From NCBI RefSeq assembly GCF_003589595.1, contig NW_020653945.1, forward strand, positions 3,043,651 to 3,107,650: a stretch of 64,000 bases of DNA, read 5' to 3'. The translations under genes and the position numbers were made by a program. The notes below the pieces were generated by a model. It was not told the origin of the DNA, made no database searches, and was given only the letters and a program-made list of their open reading frames with translations. Shown here piece after piece: positions 9,641 to 20,924 of this stretch. Position 1 is the first letter of the stretch; each line of letters begins with the position of its first letter. Source of the DNA: Hyposmocoma kahamanoa (Eukaryota; Arthropoda; Insecta; Lepidoptera; Cosmopterigidae).

Positions 9641-9850
9641 TTAATACAAAGATCGAACACTTAGAAAAAAATCCTTCGATATGGCAGGATTGGAACCAAC
9701 GTCTTCCAGCAAACTGTGCCAGACGCCATGCCAGCTAAACCACGGAACAAACTAGCGGACCTTACGCATTTTTCTATGTGCTTGTTGCAGACCTTATTGG
9801 TTTTTAAAGACTTTTTCCCATAGCGCCATCTGTGAGAAATCTATTTAGCT
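9641..9850 (-). mobile_element. tRNA-derived SINE, family M
   Basis: Read on the minus strand: GTTCCGTGGTTTAGCTGGCA (A-box region), then GACGTTGGTTCCAATCCTGC (B-box region), then ATCGAAGGATTTTTTTCTAA. The preceding part (ATAGCGCCATCTGTGAGAAA on the plus strand) is shared with the copy at 60630..60845. Related copies lie at 45240 and, on the plus strand, 56690. Confidence 0.7.
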
Positions 9851-10129
9851 TCACTATATTTATTAATATAATACTTAATAGTTATATCCATTTAATTAAC
9901 TGGTCTCAAGCCGAAGAATTCCTTGTGATATCAGTGAGTACCAGAGCCATGAAAACTTTCATAATAATTCTTTATTTCGGACCATAAAATATCCATAGTA
10001 TGTTAGTAAAAGAACTTATATCAATGCAATTTAGTTATATTTCAAATTGGGCTACGCCCTTAACTTCCAATGTTTCAGGATAGGACAATCATACCTTCCC
10101 ACTATAGCATTTAGAATGCTGTTAGTACT

Positions 10130-10336
10130 GACAAAAGGCATTAAGGCACTCCACAGTCCGAAACACCCAAATCAGAACTAATTTTAAAAAAGATCGTTTC
10201 CCATACTGGTTCTGTCGGGAATCGAACTGGAGACTTCCTCATCAAGAAAAATTCATTATGGCGATCTCTGCAGCTCAACTTATTACACCTCTCCACAAGG
10301 ATAAATATACACCATACTGCATTTACTTGATTTCGG
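10130..10336 (-). repeat. tRNA-like SINE fragment
   Basis: On the minus strand GTCTCCAGTTCGATTCCCGA is a good B box, preceded at a plausible distance by a weak A-box-like GTGGAGAGGTGTAATAAGTT. It abuts the 3' tail of the LINE at 10337, so one may have inserted next to the other. Confidence 0.45.
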
Positions 10337-12600
10337 TCCAAAATCAAAATCAAAATCAAAATAATCTTTATTTCATAGGTAAGCATTATTACACTTGAAA
10401 TCGTCACAATGGTTAAACTCTACCGCTCATTCGTAAGGCAGATTCCCCTGAGAAGAATGAGCAAGAAACTCTAGGGGTTGCTCTTTGTAAATAACATTTA
10501 CAATATTTTTTTATTTGAAACATCAGATTGAGACTACCTCCATGAGCTAAACGGGTTACTACCACGGATTTTTGTCATCCAAGTACGCAGAAGTTGTATA
10601 ATAACCTTTAGTATAAAGTTTTTGTTTCACTATAGTTTTAAACCTCGTGAAAGGCAAATTTTGTATATCAACCGGAATCTTGTTATAGAAGCGTATACAT
10701 TGCCCCTTAAATGATTGTTTGACTTTGTGAAGACGACTATCAAGAAAAGCTAGTTTATTTTTATTCCTCGTATTAATGTTATGTCTGTCACTATTTTTCA
10801 TAAAGAAATTACTATTCCTTTTAACATAAATTATATTTTCATAAATGTATTGTGAGGCTAGTGTAAGAATGTTAATTTCCTTAAACTTATCTCTCAAAGA
10901 TACTTTGGGGCCCAGATTGTAAATTGCCCTAACTGCACGTTTCTGCAGGACAAAGATTCTATTGATATCGGCGGCATTACCCCAAAGCAAAATGCCGTAT
11001 GTCATTAGACTGTGAAAGTAGCTGAAGTAAACCAATCTAGCGGTTTCGACGTCTGAAAGTTTCCTTATTTTTTTAATCGCGTACACTGCAGAGCTGAGCC
11101 GTTTTGACAACTTACTTATATGGGGACCCCATTGCAATTTAGCATCTAACGTTATACCTAGAAATACAACTGTATCCACAAGATTCAATTTTTCGTTTCT
11201 AACTACAATGTTTGTAACCGTCTCTCTAACATTGGGTAATGTAAATTTCACACAATTTGTTTTTTTCTCATTAAGAAGTAGGTTATTAACAGCAAACCAA
11301 TCAACTACTTTAGATATAGCATTGTTCACATCGTCATAGGAACATTGGTGCCTTTTAACTTTAAATAATAAGGAAGTATCATCAGCAAACAATACTATCT
11401 CATGTTTTATACCCTCCATAAGGCTAGGTAAATCATTAATATAAACTAAAAACAAAAATGGGCCTAGAATTGAACCTTGAGGGACACCCATGCTAATTAC
11501 AGACCCTGACGATCTCGTACCGTTAACATCGACCCTCTGTACCCTACCACGCAAATACGATTTAAGAAGGTCGAGATCACGTCCCGCCACACCATAATGG
11601 CGAAGTTTCCTGACCAGTGTATCATGGTGCACACAATCAAAAGCCTTGGAAAGGTCACAGAATACACCAATAGCATCATGTGAGACTTCCCATGCATCAA
11701 ATATATGATTAATCAACTCTACACCAGCGTCGGTTGTAGAGCGACCCCGAGTGAAACCAAATTGTTTAGGAGACATTAAATTATTACTATAAAAATGTGC
11801 ACACATCTGATTTAGAATAATTTTTTCAAATATTTTACTGAGAGTTGGTAGTATTGATATAGGTCTGAAATTGGTGGGGTCAGAAATACTACCAGATTTG
11901 AAAAGTGGAATAACTTTACTTTGCTTCATGAGGTCAGGAAAGACACCATCATCAACACATTTATTAAAGACACAGGCTAAGTAAGGCGCAATACAATCAA
12001 CTATAGAACTAATTACTCTGACTGAAAGACCATCAAGATCAGCAGTATTTTTTATATTTATAGACTTAAAGGCCTTAACAATATCGTTTGGAAATACATG
12101 ACGGAACCTTAAATTAGTGATACTAACTGCATTATTTTCTTTTAGTAAGGATTCAGCGGCCATGGGAGATGAATTTAACGAATTAGTAGTCAAAATTGGA
12201 ATGTTGGTAAAAAAATTTTCAAATATTTTAGCAACTTCTGCGTCTGTGTTTACAATTTTGTCATTAAATCTTAGTTGAAAATCTAAGTTACGAGGTTTGA
12301 CCCTTCCAGTTTCGCTATTTATAATATTCCAAGTCGTTTTTACTACATTCGCGCTGCTTTTTATTTTATTATTAATAAACATTGCTTTGGCTGCCACACA
12401 AACACGTTTAAACATTTTCGAATATTTCCTAACAAAATCATTAAAACTGTTACTAGTGTTATAAGTTCTTTCATCGTAAAGATCATACAGCCTTTGTCTA
12501 CTTTTGTGAATTCCCACAGTCGCCCATTCACTAAATTTCAATGAAAGTCCGTAAGTGTGGTTCAAAAATAAAGAAGTACATAATAAAAATAATGTGCCAG
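10337..12600 (-). mobile_element. Non-LTR retrotransposon (Jockey/CR1-like), 5'-truncated
   Basis: The ORF is on the minus strand (12565..10559), followed by a ~200-bp 3' UTR and a tail of (TTTTGA)n, seen on the plus strand as AAATCAAAATCAAAATC at about 10340..10361. The endonuclease part of ORF2 and ORF1 are missing, so integration was probably 5'-truncated near 12570..12600. The 3' UTR string CTCATTCGTAAGGCAGATTC recurs at 47165 and in the related copy at 62520, so more than one member of the family is present. Confidence 0.9.
10559..12565 (-). CDS. Reverse transcriptase ORF2 of LINE (668 aa, partial)
   Basis: Target-primed reverse transcription enzyme of a LINE. An uninterrupted 668-codon frame contains the RT fingers and palm in order: DPTNFRPISILPTLSKIFEK (about 229..248), KQFGFTRGRSTTDA (267..280), the first catalytic block FCDLSKAFDCVHHD (302..315), GVPQGSILGPFLF (360..372), the active-site FADDTSLLFK (393..402), LNEKKTNCVKF (431..441) and VFLGITLDAKLQWGPHI (467..483). 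The C-terminal connection domain has YGILLWGNA and VLQKRAVRAIYNLGP, then FYNKIPVDIQNLPFTRF. There is no apurinic endonuclease domain, so the ATG at 12565 is only the first in-frame Met, not the native start. The frame is intact over the whole RT, which implies a fairly recent insertion. The Jockey/CR1 assignment is by motif style; the exact clade is not certain. Confidence 0.93.
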   Translation of the reverse strand: MNHTYGLSLKFSEWATVGIHKSRQRLYDLYDERTYNTSNSFNDFVRKYSKMFKRVCVAAKAMFINNKIKSSANVVKTTWNIINSETGRVKPRNLDFQLRFNDKIVNTDAEVAKIFENFFTNIPILTTNSLNSSPMAAESLLKENNAVSITNLRFRHVFPNDIVKAFKSINIKNTADLDGLSVRVISSIVDCIAPYLACVFNKCVDDGVFPDLMKQSKVIPLFKSGSISDPTNFRPISILPTLSKIFEKIILNQMCAHFYSNNLMSPKQFGFTRGRSTTDAGVELINHIFDAWEVSHDAIGVFCDLSKAFDCVHHDTLVRKLRHYGVAGRDLDLLKSYLRGRVQRVDVNGTRSSGSVISMGVPQGSILGPFLFLVYINDLPSLMEGIKHEIVLFADDTSLLFKVKRHQCSYDDVNNAISKVVDWFAVNNLLLNEKKTNCVKFTLPNVRETVTNIVVRNEKLNLVDTVVFLGITLDAKLQWGPHISKLSKRLSSAVYAIKKIRKLSDVETARLVYFSYFHSLMTYGILLWGNAADINRIFVLQKRAVRAIYNLGPKVSLRDKFKEINILTLASQYIYENIIYVKRNSNFFMKNSDRHNINTRNKNKLAFLDSRLHKVKQSFKGQCIRFYNKIPVDIQNLPFTRFKTIVKQKLYTKGYYTTSAYLDDKNPW

Positions 12601-12835
12601 ATAATTACACCAAACTAGGTAGGGTATTTCCATTGCTATGGGTACCAGAGCGACGGAATTAATTCTGGGGCACATTCCAGACCACCCAGACCATAACCAA
12701 TTTAGAAAAGTTAATTTCCTAAGTTTTTTCAAAAGTTCAATTCGGTCCTACTGGGAATCGAATAATCGAATATTCGGAACCTCCTCATCCAGTGCCCACA
12801 ATGTAAACTATTGGGCCACGGAGGTCGTCCATTAG
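12601..12835 (-). repeat. tRNA-like SINE fragment
   Basis: On the minus strand GACCTCCGTGGCCCAATAGT resembles the start and A box of a tRNA, and TATTCGATTCCCAGTAGGAC contains a B-box-like TTCGATTCC. A palindromic TTTAGAAAA-GTTAA-TTTCCTAA lies at 12701..12724 and recurs near 50700. It sits between the truncated 5' end of the LINE and element K. Confidence 0.45.
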
Positions 12836-13293
12836 TTAAGAGGGAGCAGAGGAAAATTTCCTAATCTTCGAATTGATTTTAGAGGGGTATATCCACTTTA
12901 AAGTTAAAAATAAAATATTGTATGAGTAACTACACGATATATTCAAGCATAGACATTAATCAGAAACATAAAACAATAAAGTTTCCTTGATAGATAAAAA
13001 ATCACGAAATGGCCTCTAATTTTCACATTTTTTCGATTCATCCTCGAAATGCTACAGGTTATTAGGACAAAAATCAGATAATTAATTATATTTATGCATG
13101 ATCGAGAACTGTCACTACGGATTTTTTTTTAATCCCTTTAGTTTTAGAGTTATTCCGCTAAAACGAATGTGGTACTTTTAATGCGCAAAATTCAACATCT
13201 CCTGTCGCATGTCACGCGAACTTCAGGCATATATTTGTTTCACAAATTTGGGCGGAGCCAACGTCAAAACTTTTTTGGCATGAGAGCTCTTAA
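12836..13293 (+). mobile_element. Element K, copy 1 (TTAA-flanked)
   Basis: A 450-bp noncoding unit (12840..13289) begins GAGGGAGCAGAGG and ends GGCATGAGAGCTC, with TTAA directly on each side. The second copy at 57021..57465 is colinear, differs by a few small indels and substitutions, and also has TTAA on both sides, while the outer flanks differ. TTAA duplication is the mark of piggyBac-type transposition, but the terminal inverted repeat is very short (GAG/CTC), so the superfamily is an inference. Confidence 0.7.
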
Positions 13294-15050
13294 GTAATTA
13301 TTAAGTTTACCAAAGAAAGTACTATTTGGATTTCAAACTGATGCCTTACTTTCTCAAACTCGTATCTTATATAGTGATTATTCAGGAGATTGTAAAACTT
13401 TCTATTTATTTTAAATTTCTTATCAAGGGTGGTAATTTGGATGCATTACTTTAAGAATAAGTAAAAGCCATTGTGTTAATATGAAGGAAATGTGATATGA
13501 AATCAACCTGCAAAATTTGTATAAATAATCCATTTTTTGCATTTCAATAAGTTCGCGTTTTGAGATACGAGTTAGTAAATAAAGTAAGGCGATGGAATTG
13601 TTTTTATAATGTGAGTTTTTGACACTTAAATTTTGAAGAATGCGACGATATATTTATTAATTACATTTTAACACGCGTTTCTCTTTTTTTTTTATTTATT
13701 TATTGTATAAAGGACAAAATACACAAATATGTTTCTAATCGCATTTTAAACCACTAAGGTTTGTCATAATGCGACCTGTATCTACACAATACAAATTTGA
13801 ACATGCTAGCAGAAGCTTATATTTAAGTGTAAATATTTAAGTAATTTGTATAAATAATCTATAATATTATATGTTACTAAAATTAATAGGATTGGGTAAA
13901 TACATTCATCTTATTATACTTATTAATAAATCATACTTTTTGTTTTTTTTTTTTAAATTATATTATCTACTAAAAAAATAATTATACATACGGACAACGG
14001 CACATCAGACTACATATTTTTGTTCGAAAATCGCCCCCAGTGCATACACAAACTGTAATATGACTTTAAGAATAAATGCAAACATTGTATACTTTGCCGT
14101 TAATTTATTTTGTATGCCAATTGCTGACGCAATACGCTGATCTATTAATCTCAAATACGTAAACTGTATTAACCGTGTATGCTTGCAAATAAATATACAT
14201 ATTTCTATCTCTCTCTATTTCTTTATGTGAAGAAACATTCACGTATATCTTTAAACCAAACTGGGACAGAAGGCGAACACCGTCATCGGAGTTTTAGAGA
14301 GGATTTTATGGCGAAGCGTTTGATGTGTTTGCCAACGCCTCTACGAGGAGCATAAAACTACCGCTTGTAATCTTTTATGTTACACCTTTATGTGTTACAT
14401 TGGAACTGTTATAATAATATCGCGTATGAACATTGAAAAGGAGTTAACAAGTATTTTACTTCAATGTCATAGTATATGGCTGCAGTAGCACTCCAGTACA
14501 TTTCTACGTAAGTTTTGTTTATAGTGACCAGCTTTATAACCAAATTAAGAACGCAAGAAAACTCAATCCAAGCACATTTATCTTCAAAAACATGACAGAA
14601 GTGACCCGAGGCAAACAAGGTGCAGCCGTACATTTGTTTAAGCAGCTCTATTGACACTTTCGTGACGCTGTGTTTAGATTAGGATAGTGAATGCGTTAGT
14701 TGTGAGGACAGTAAAATACCTTAAGAACTAGTTTAGTTGTATTACTGAGATTTTTTTGTGAAATAACTTCACTAGTTTTTATTATTCTAGTGAGAGATTT
14801 TAGAACCTTTTTCGCCGTAGCCTATCGGGTCGTAAAAGTTTTTTTTCTATGTATTTGATCTTTGCATTAATAATCTCAACTTATTGCACTAAAAGCCTGT
14901 CTTTGTTCTTTTCCAGATTTTCTAAAGGCATTAACAAAGTGTGACACAAAACACCTTGAAGGTGTAAAAAGATTGTTTATTACTCTTAGGAATTTATTTC
15001 ACTCATTAAAACATAGTTTTCAAAATACATTGAGTGCATTAATTATTCAT
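13294..15050. other. Intergenic AT-rich stretch
   Basis: No gene. The end of a tRNA-like SINE is suggested at 14813..14850 (TATCGGGTCGTAAAAGTTTT, shared with 16290). The minus-strand ORF 14409..14657 has no recognised motif. T- and A-rich runs are common. Confidence 0.45.
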
Positions 15051-15054
15051 TTAT

Positions 15055-15290
15055 CTAAACTAATATTATAAATACGAAAGTAACTCTGTCTGTTACGTTT
15101 TCACATATATAGATGAGACTTATGAGACGAACATAGGCTTATGTCACAAAAATAAATCTAAAGGGGTGAAATAGAGGATGAAAATTTGTGTGAAGAATCA
15201 ATAAAACTCTATGCCGCTTACGATAACAACGGCCCAAAGTACAAAGTGTCAAGCTTGACGTACTTTTGACTGTACATTAGTCCACTAGTG
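15055..15290. repeat. Interspersed repeat fragment, shared in part with 17733..17830
   Basis: AATATTATAAATACGAAAGT followed by AACTCTGTCTGTTACG is a string that I recognise as widespread in Lepidoptera. The right part (GCCGCTTACGATAACAACGG, AAGTACAAAGTGTCAAGCTT) recurs in inverted orientation at 17733..17795, and its last segment appears again at 17815. No coding potential. Confidence 0.5.
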
Positions 15291-15576
15291 CTATGACACA
15301 GTATAATCAAGCAAGTATACTTGCCAAAAGTAAAGGAAGCATAAAGTTAGCTATATGTAAGTAATTGATTTGCGTTCACCCATAAAAAGATTAATGTATT
15401 TCCAATTAGGGCTACACAAATGCCATTAAGTTATTAGGGATTAAAGACAGATTATACGGACATTAGTTACAGCACTAATCGTTTGTAAATATCAGGCACT
15501 CTACTACATTCTTAAAATCAATACTTAGAAGACTTATTTGCGTTAAGAATTAAAAAAAAACTAATTTCAAATTGTC

Positions 15577-15665
15577 GAGTTCTTAGGTTTTTCTCGATTG
15601 TTACACATAGGAAATGAAACTATTTTTCCGGATTTAAATCGCCTGTATTTGTTTTTTCAAATTGG
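15577..15665. mobile_element. Family A left arm only
   Basis: GTCGAGTTCTTAGG, TTACACATAGGAAATGAAAC and TTTCCGGATTTAAATCG match the complete outer and inner left arm. It stops at TTTTTTCAAATTGG, before the core. The rest of the element is deleted. Confidence 0.8.
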
Positions 15666-16215
15666 TCAATCATAAGGTTTTAAATTTTAATGTCGTTAAC
15701 CATTAGATAACTGTCAGTTGATTACAGAATTTAAAGACCTATGTGAGGTCAATTTGAATATTCAATCTGATAATTAGAAATGTCATTAAAGCGCTGAAAG
15801 GTCATTGGCGCCAAATAGGTCCATAAATCTAGGATGAAGTGACAAGAACTCTGAATTCTTTGCTTGTAGATTTTAGTAATTAATCTATATTTAAAAAAAA
15901 TTAAGTCTAATTTATTTAACAAAAAACCAAAGTTGTGATAACAACTGATTAGCTAGGTTAAAAGCTGAATGAGGCGGTGGCACACGTCACACTTGACATA
16001 CAAAAAGTGCCTGTTAAAAAACTGTAAGCAATAATTTATATGAATTTTAAACTATTTAAATATTTAGGCGCTGTTGTATTATTTGACTTTATTCCCGTAA
16101 TATTGACAACAGACCCTTCGAGTCTTATTAGACGTCTCTAGTGGCTCAGAATGCCGAAAGATCCAGTATAAAGAAAGATCTTTAACAAAAACATATTTAT
16201 ATAATTTCGACAAAT
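15666..16215. other. Intergenic, no feature seen
   Basis: AT-rich. A short repeat of the type ATTTAAAAAAAATTAAG is present, but no gene, tRNA-like sequence or copy of a named family was found. Confidence 0.4.
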
Positions 16216-16221
16216 CGATAA

Positions 16222-16320
16222 CTTGATCCGCAGCTCAGTTGGTAAGAGCAATACTACGTTATAGTATGGTCGTGGGTTTAAGTCCCATCGGGTCGTAAAA
16301 GTTTTTTCTATGTGTTCGAT
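16222..16320 (+). repeat. tRNA-like SINE head
   Basis: GATCCGCAGCTCAGTTGGTA matches an A-box region (CTCAGTTGGTAAGAGC) and GTCGTGGGTTTAAGTCCCAT a B-box region, with tRNA-like spacing. After the tRNA part it runs into CGGGTCGTAAAAGTTTTTTC, which also occurs at 14825..14845, so it is a SINE rather than a tRNA gene. The predicted acceptor stem does not pair. Confidence 0.55.
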
Positions 16321-16723
16321 ATTTGTATTTAATAACCATAATTGATTTTATGGAGACAGTTCAAGGCGGATTCATGACCAGATAACATGATATAATTATA
16401 GATTTGATGGGTGCAGTGGAATTGGTTTGCTAGATGTCAATTTGTGTTTGAATTTTGTATCCACGTGCTTGGACAAAGTTAGCTAATTCCTCAACCAATT
16501 AATGTTGGATTATTACATCTGCCGTCCACTAAGTAAAACGAGCAAATATTGAGCACGAAATTCTCTTATAGAAACAGTTAAAATTAGTTAATGTGCTACT
16601 TATCGGAACTAACCCTAACGATGCATAGCTGAAAGAATTTCAATATTCTAAAACTGAGTTATGTTTTTCATCATATCTCAAAAAAATATTTTGTCACTTG
16701 CCACGTTTTAGTTAGTGGACGGC

Positions 16724-16820
16724 AGGCCTCTTTAAAGACTGAGTCTCCCTGGGCTCAGGGGTATCCATAAAGATTTCCCCCCCGTCAAAAAAAAAAAAAA
16801 AAAAAAGGCCTCTTTAAAGA
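16724..16820 (+). mobile_element. Short retroposed insertion with poly(A) tail and 15-bp target duplication
   Basis: AGGCCTCTTTAAAGA occurs at 16724..16738 and again at 16806..16820. Between them lie 48 bp (CTGAGTCTCCCTGGG at the start, TTTCCCCCCCGTC at the end) plus a pure run of about 20 A. This is the full signature of target-primed retroposition of a polyadenylated or A-tailed RNA. The source RNA is not recognised. Confidence 0.8.
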
Positions 16821-16859
16821 GATCCTCACACCACTGAAATGTTAATGCGTAATGTATAC

Positions 16860-17240
16860 TGTTTATTAATTAATATTATTAATGATGTGCCGAACCACCA
16901 CGTCATTGCTTGAGCAAGCCAGATGGACAGCCAATCAGAGAAAATATATTACTAAAAAGCATTTATTATTGCTAACATGTACAATTTGTGCTAAGTATAT
17001 AGATGTTATAAGTGATTGTGAATGGTCCCTGTTAGGGTGCGTGCATATGATTATTGTAGTAAGAAATAAATTAGGGTGCACGAAAGGAGCCTCCCCGTAC
17101 GCATACCAAGTTTACCTTTAGGAAACACATTAAAGAGGCTATTTTACGCAACCGAAAACTTGGTATTCCGAAGCACTTTGAGTCTATGGTATTGCTACCT
17201 TCCATCAATAATTTATTTTTATAACTTCTATTAATCTAAC
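16860..17240 (+). other. Uncertain: possible retroelement coding remnant
   Basis: A 79-codon frame ends at 17121, and a second frame reads KHIKEAILRNRKLGIPKHF with a stop at 17223. The latter has the charged-aromatic look of a retroelement C-terminus, but no family signature is present. I would not call it a gene. Confidence 0.2.
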
Positions 17241-17722
17241 ACTAACACCAATCTAATTATTCTGTTATTATTACTATGTGGACACAAACGAACAGTACTA
17301 ACCATAAAATTAAATATGATTCTATGAACATTTAATTCTGTTGATATACTCTAATACGCACTCACTGTCGCGCAGCGGTTTCGCCGTTTTCTGCTTTTCT
17401 CGGGCGTAGCAGAATATCAGTGTACGTTGCTCTAATTGAGCAGCAATTACTCTGAGCTACCGCCGTTTTATCACGACAACGCACATATGCAATACGTTGC
17501 GAGCTTTTATTGTAATGCCTATATATTTCTGTGTTTGTACTTCTTATTACTTGATCTTTTGTTTTTTAAAATTTAAAAATAAAATCTTGTTTTACTGCTT
17601 ATATTGTATTTATTGTAGTGTTACTTTTTTGATTATTTTTTAAATTTATTTTTGTTTATTTATGTGTATCGCATGTGTGTGTTTTGTGATAAATAAACCA
17701 TTTATCTATCTATCTATCTACG
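17241..17722 (+). repeat. AT-rich sequence ending in a (CTAT)n tail, probable LINE 3' end
   Basis: GTGATAAATAAACCATTTAT followed by CTATCTATCTATCTA (to about 17721) looks like a polyadenylation-type region with a tetranucleotide LINE tail. A similar tail in reverse orientation (GGATAGATAGATAAAATGTT) lies at 52719. No coding part is recognised upstream. Confidence 0.4.
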
Positions 17723-17917
17723 ACGTACCGTCAAGAGCACATCAAGTTTGACACTTTGTACTTTGTACCGTTCTTATCGTAAGCGGCATGGACTTGGATT
17801 TAATTCTTAAATGTAAAGCTTGACGTGCTTTTGACCCTGTACCTACGTCTGGCGTACTTTGGACAACAATCGGCGAGTACCTTACGCCGTTTGGCAAATC
17901 TTTTAATCACGATGGCG

Positions 17918-18216
17918 AGTAGCAGTAGAGCTCCTTGTGAAAGAGTTCGACCAGGGAAGTACCGCCAACTTACCTATTTCTGCTGCCTAGCAGTAATGAG
18001 AGCATTACTGCGTTTCGGTTTTGAAGGGTAGGGGTGCTGGTGAAATCACAGGCTCGGAACTTTTCAACTTATGTCTCAAGGTGACGGGTGCAGTGGTAGT
18101 GCCAGATCTTTGCGATTTAAAGCTCTGAGTGGCACTGCAACTGTTATTGACCCGTGTGTCGCTTACCATCAGGCGCACGACTTGTTCGTCCTGTCACTTA
18201 GTATATTAAAAAATGC
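17918..18216 (+). mobile_element. Family B interspersed repeat, near-full copy
   Basis: Runs from AGTAGCAGTAGAGCTCCTTG through TTCTGCTGCCTAGCAGTAAT, GGTGACGGGTGCAGTGG and GCGATTTAAAGCTCTGAGTG to GACTTGTTCGTCCTGTCACT, ending TATATTAAAAAATG. The A-rich end and lack of inverted ends indicate a SINE or the short 3' part of a LINE. About 17 copies, on both strands and with variable truncation, are in this window. It is the most frequent repeat here. Confidence 0.8.
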
Positions 18217-19194
18217 ATGATTATAAAAATTAATAACGAATATAACGTTACAAAAAATATCATAGCATTTCTAAATAAAATTATCATTTGGTTCGTTCAT
18301 AAGTAGAAATATAACGCCATCCCTATTTATTTTTATTAAGGCCTCTGTCGATTTCTCACTTCATTAGTGATACGAAATTAGGCTGTAATGAGTTCGACCT
18401 TATCGATCTGAATTACAGTAACAAGGTAAGGTCAAAATAATTTAGATTATTATGGTCCAAATTTTATTGACTTATGTAAGTAATGCGCTCTTTATAAGAT
18501 TATGTGCAGGATGTTAACTCACATTTGATTGGTAAATTGATTATGATTTGTCTCATATGCCTGTGGTTTCACCATTACCATTCAGACTGGAAACATACGT
18601 AATGCTCACATTCTTGTTTGGAGGCAGAAACAAGTATGGCGGTGGCACTTTCCTGAACGGAACACTTTCACAGCTCTCTTGCTACTAAATGAACATCAAC
18701 ATTCACGGCAAGCATGTTGATTTATTCCCTTCAGAGGGAACCATATTAAGAAGAGTTAAAAACATGTGTTTTTTTTTTTTTTTTTTAGTTTTATTTTATT
18801 TATTAAGAAACAAAAAGAAGAACTTAAATCTAGGCTGCTACCGGTGCAACAGAAATCAGTTTTGGTTTAACCGTACACCAGCATTCACCATCTCGGTAAA
18901 TAAATTAAAAGTTACAAACGAAACTTAAAAAAAAACATAAAGAAGAATACAAACAAAAAATAATATTAATAATTACGCTAACGTGACTCATTTGCTATTT
19001 AAAACGTAAGTAAAATACCAATAAAGAAAAATGAAAATAAAAAACGTGGGTAGGTATCAATCCCATCTGCTGTTTCTAGATTCACAATATTCACAGTGCA
19101 CCAATACGTCACACATTCCAGAGTCAGAAGAAATGTAGTATGTAGATTTGAAGTTGTTATTTGCCTATTTCAATTAAGTACAATACAAGTAGTT
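18217..19194. other. Intergenic, no gene seen
   Basis: AT-rich, with a T run at 18770..18786. The plus-strand ORF 18689..18928 is low-complexity and is treated as chance. No repeat copy was recognised. Confidence 0.4.
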
Positions 19195-19195
19195 T

Positions 19196-19425
19196 AGTAG
19201 CAGTAGTACTCCTTGGGAAAGGGTTCGTCCAGGGAAGTACTGCCACCTTACTTCCCAGGACGAACTCTATTTCTGCCGCTCAGCAGTAATGAAGGGCGCA
19301 GTGGCGGTGCCCCCTAAGTCTTCGCGATTTAAAGCTCCGACTGGCACTGCAACTGTTATGGACAGACGTGATGCTTGCCACCATGCGCAGGACTTGTTCG
19401 TCCCATCCCTTGGTATTAAAAAAAA
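19196..19425 (+). mobile_element. Family B copy with internal deletion
   Basis: AGTAGCAGTAGTACTCCTTG to GTCCCATCCCTTGGTATTAA followed by A. The middle third (lactone-spacer region between the AGCAGTAATG and GGGCGCAGTGG blocks) is missing, and GGACGAACTCT is inserted or rearranged near 19258. Confidence 0.75.
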
Positions 19426-20924
19426 GTATCTATGTGACATTAAATAACGAAAATAGCAAAGAAAAGAAAGGAATAAGAAAGAAATTTTCTTCCTCAATTC
19501 ATCAAGTTGATATTCCTTAACTTCTCCATGACATACGAGATTTTCCTGTTTTTTGTTACTTAGAAATTGGAATGCGCTGATCAGGTTCATAAATTCAATG
19601 ACTAAATTGGGTTACACACTGCAGCATAGAAAGTGCTCAAGCCCTCATGACAAACATACAGTACACTTAATCATCCAAATAATCCATGACGCGATTGTGG
19701 CAGACTGCCGAAATACTCAAGATGCTGGCAGAACGCCAACAATCCGTTTTGTAAAAGCCTTCGTAGCATTCATCGTAGGATTGCAGTATTTTGTATTGGT
19801 TACACGCGGTTTTGGTGCAAGATATATCCAAGTAAAGGGTAGAGGGTGCCGTAACCAGATCCATCGTGGTGCCCAGTAATGAACAGATAGTTAAAAATCT
19901 CTGCTTACTGTTTCATTCAAACGAAGAAATAAACAATGCAAAGGAACACGAACATAGAGGGGCGGTTGAAAGTAATCTACATAGGTACAACAAATCTACA
20001 ACGATATTTATGTAATGTACTAGCGCTGTGCATGAAATAATAGACCACTGTGGTTACTTTTTTTCCTGTTTACATTTCCAATGTAAATAGGAAATGGACT
20101 TATATTTATTTTTATTTGTTAGGTCAGGAATTATTAAAAGTTACAAAAGTGTCTGTTAAAAAAAGTTGTTGCTGATTTTTAAACATTTTGCTTTTTTTTC
20201 CGCCATTTTGTCCGTGTAAAGCGAAACGTAATAAACCAAAGAGTGTCACTAATTTTGGAAAAAGGTTAAACTAGAAATGCATCACGACATTAGCCAATAT
20301 TCTTTTTGAATTGGAAATAGTCATAAGAAATTACTTGTCAGCCGCCACTCGTAAAACTATTTTAAAGAAACAATTACAGGACTAAGATGGTCACTTGAGA
20401 TTGTATCATTGACGAATCACTGGTGACCAAGAGCCTTTTCTAAGTAGAGGGTTTCGGTTATGGTCCAATATCCAAAGATAACTTGTAATAATCTCTGTTA
20501 TTCCTCGCAAACGTTGCAAGCTTTGTATGTTTCCTGTCATGAAAACAATCTCCTGAAAAAGACTTTAAGGACAGGGTTTAGATCATAGTTAGCGACGCTA
20601 GTCCAATTGTGGTTGGGTACTTCACACGCTTTCCAAGGACTGTTCTTAGATAATCAGGTTTCATTCACAATGTTTCCCACAGTAAACGAAAGCTTTTCTG
20701 CCATCCTTATTATAAACAACGTAATCGACGTTTTTACGAGATTGAGTTATTAACATATCTGAAATTAGCAAAACGAGATCTAAAACCCTCTACAAACGGT
20801 TTTTTAATGCCTTACTTGGTTTCAGTTTTATTGTTAATTAAAATCAGCGCAGTGGATATTTTGCAAAGACAAAACAAACTTTAGGTGCCAATATCTCAAA
20901 AGTTACCAAAATGCAAATTGATTG
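19426..20924. other. Intergenic with unassigned overlapping ORFs
   Basis: Two overlapping frames cover 19553..19879: 108 codons on plus and 65 on minus, the latter Cys-rich (SCTKTACNQYKILQSYDECY). Neither shows a known domain, and neither has splice context that I trust. The rest is AT-rich. A small palindrome TTACATTTCC-AATGTAA lies at about 20071. Confidence 0.35.

Noticed and set aside
19553..19879. Protein gene of 108 codons
   Set aside because: An overlapping antisense frame is equally open and neither has homology that I can see.
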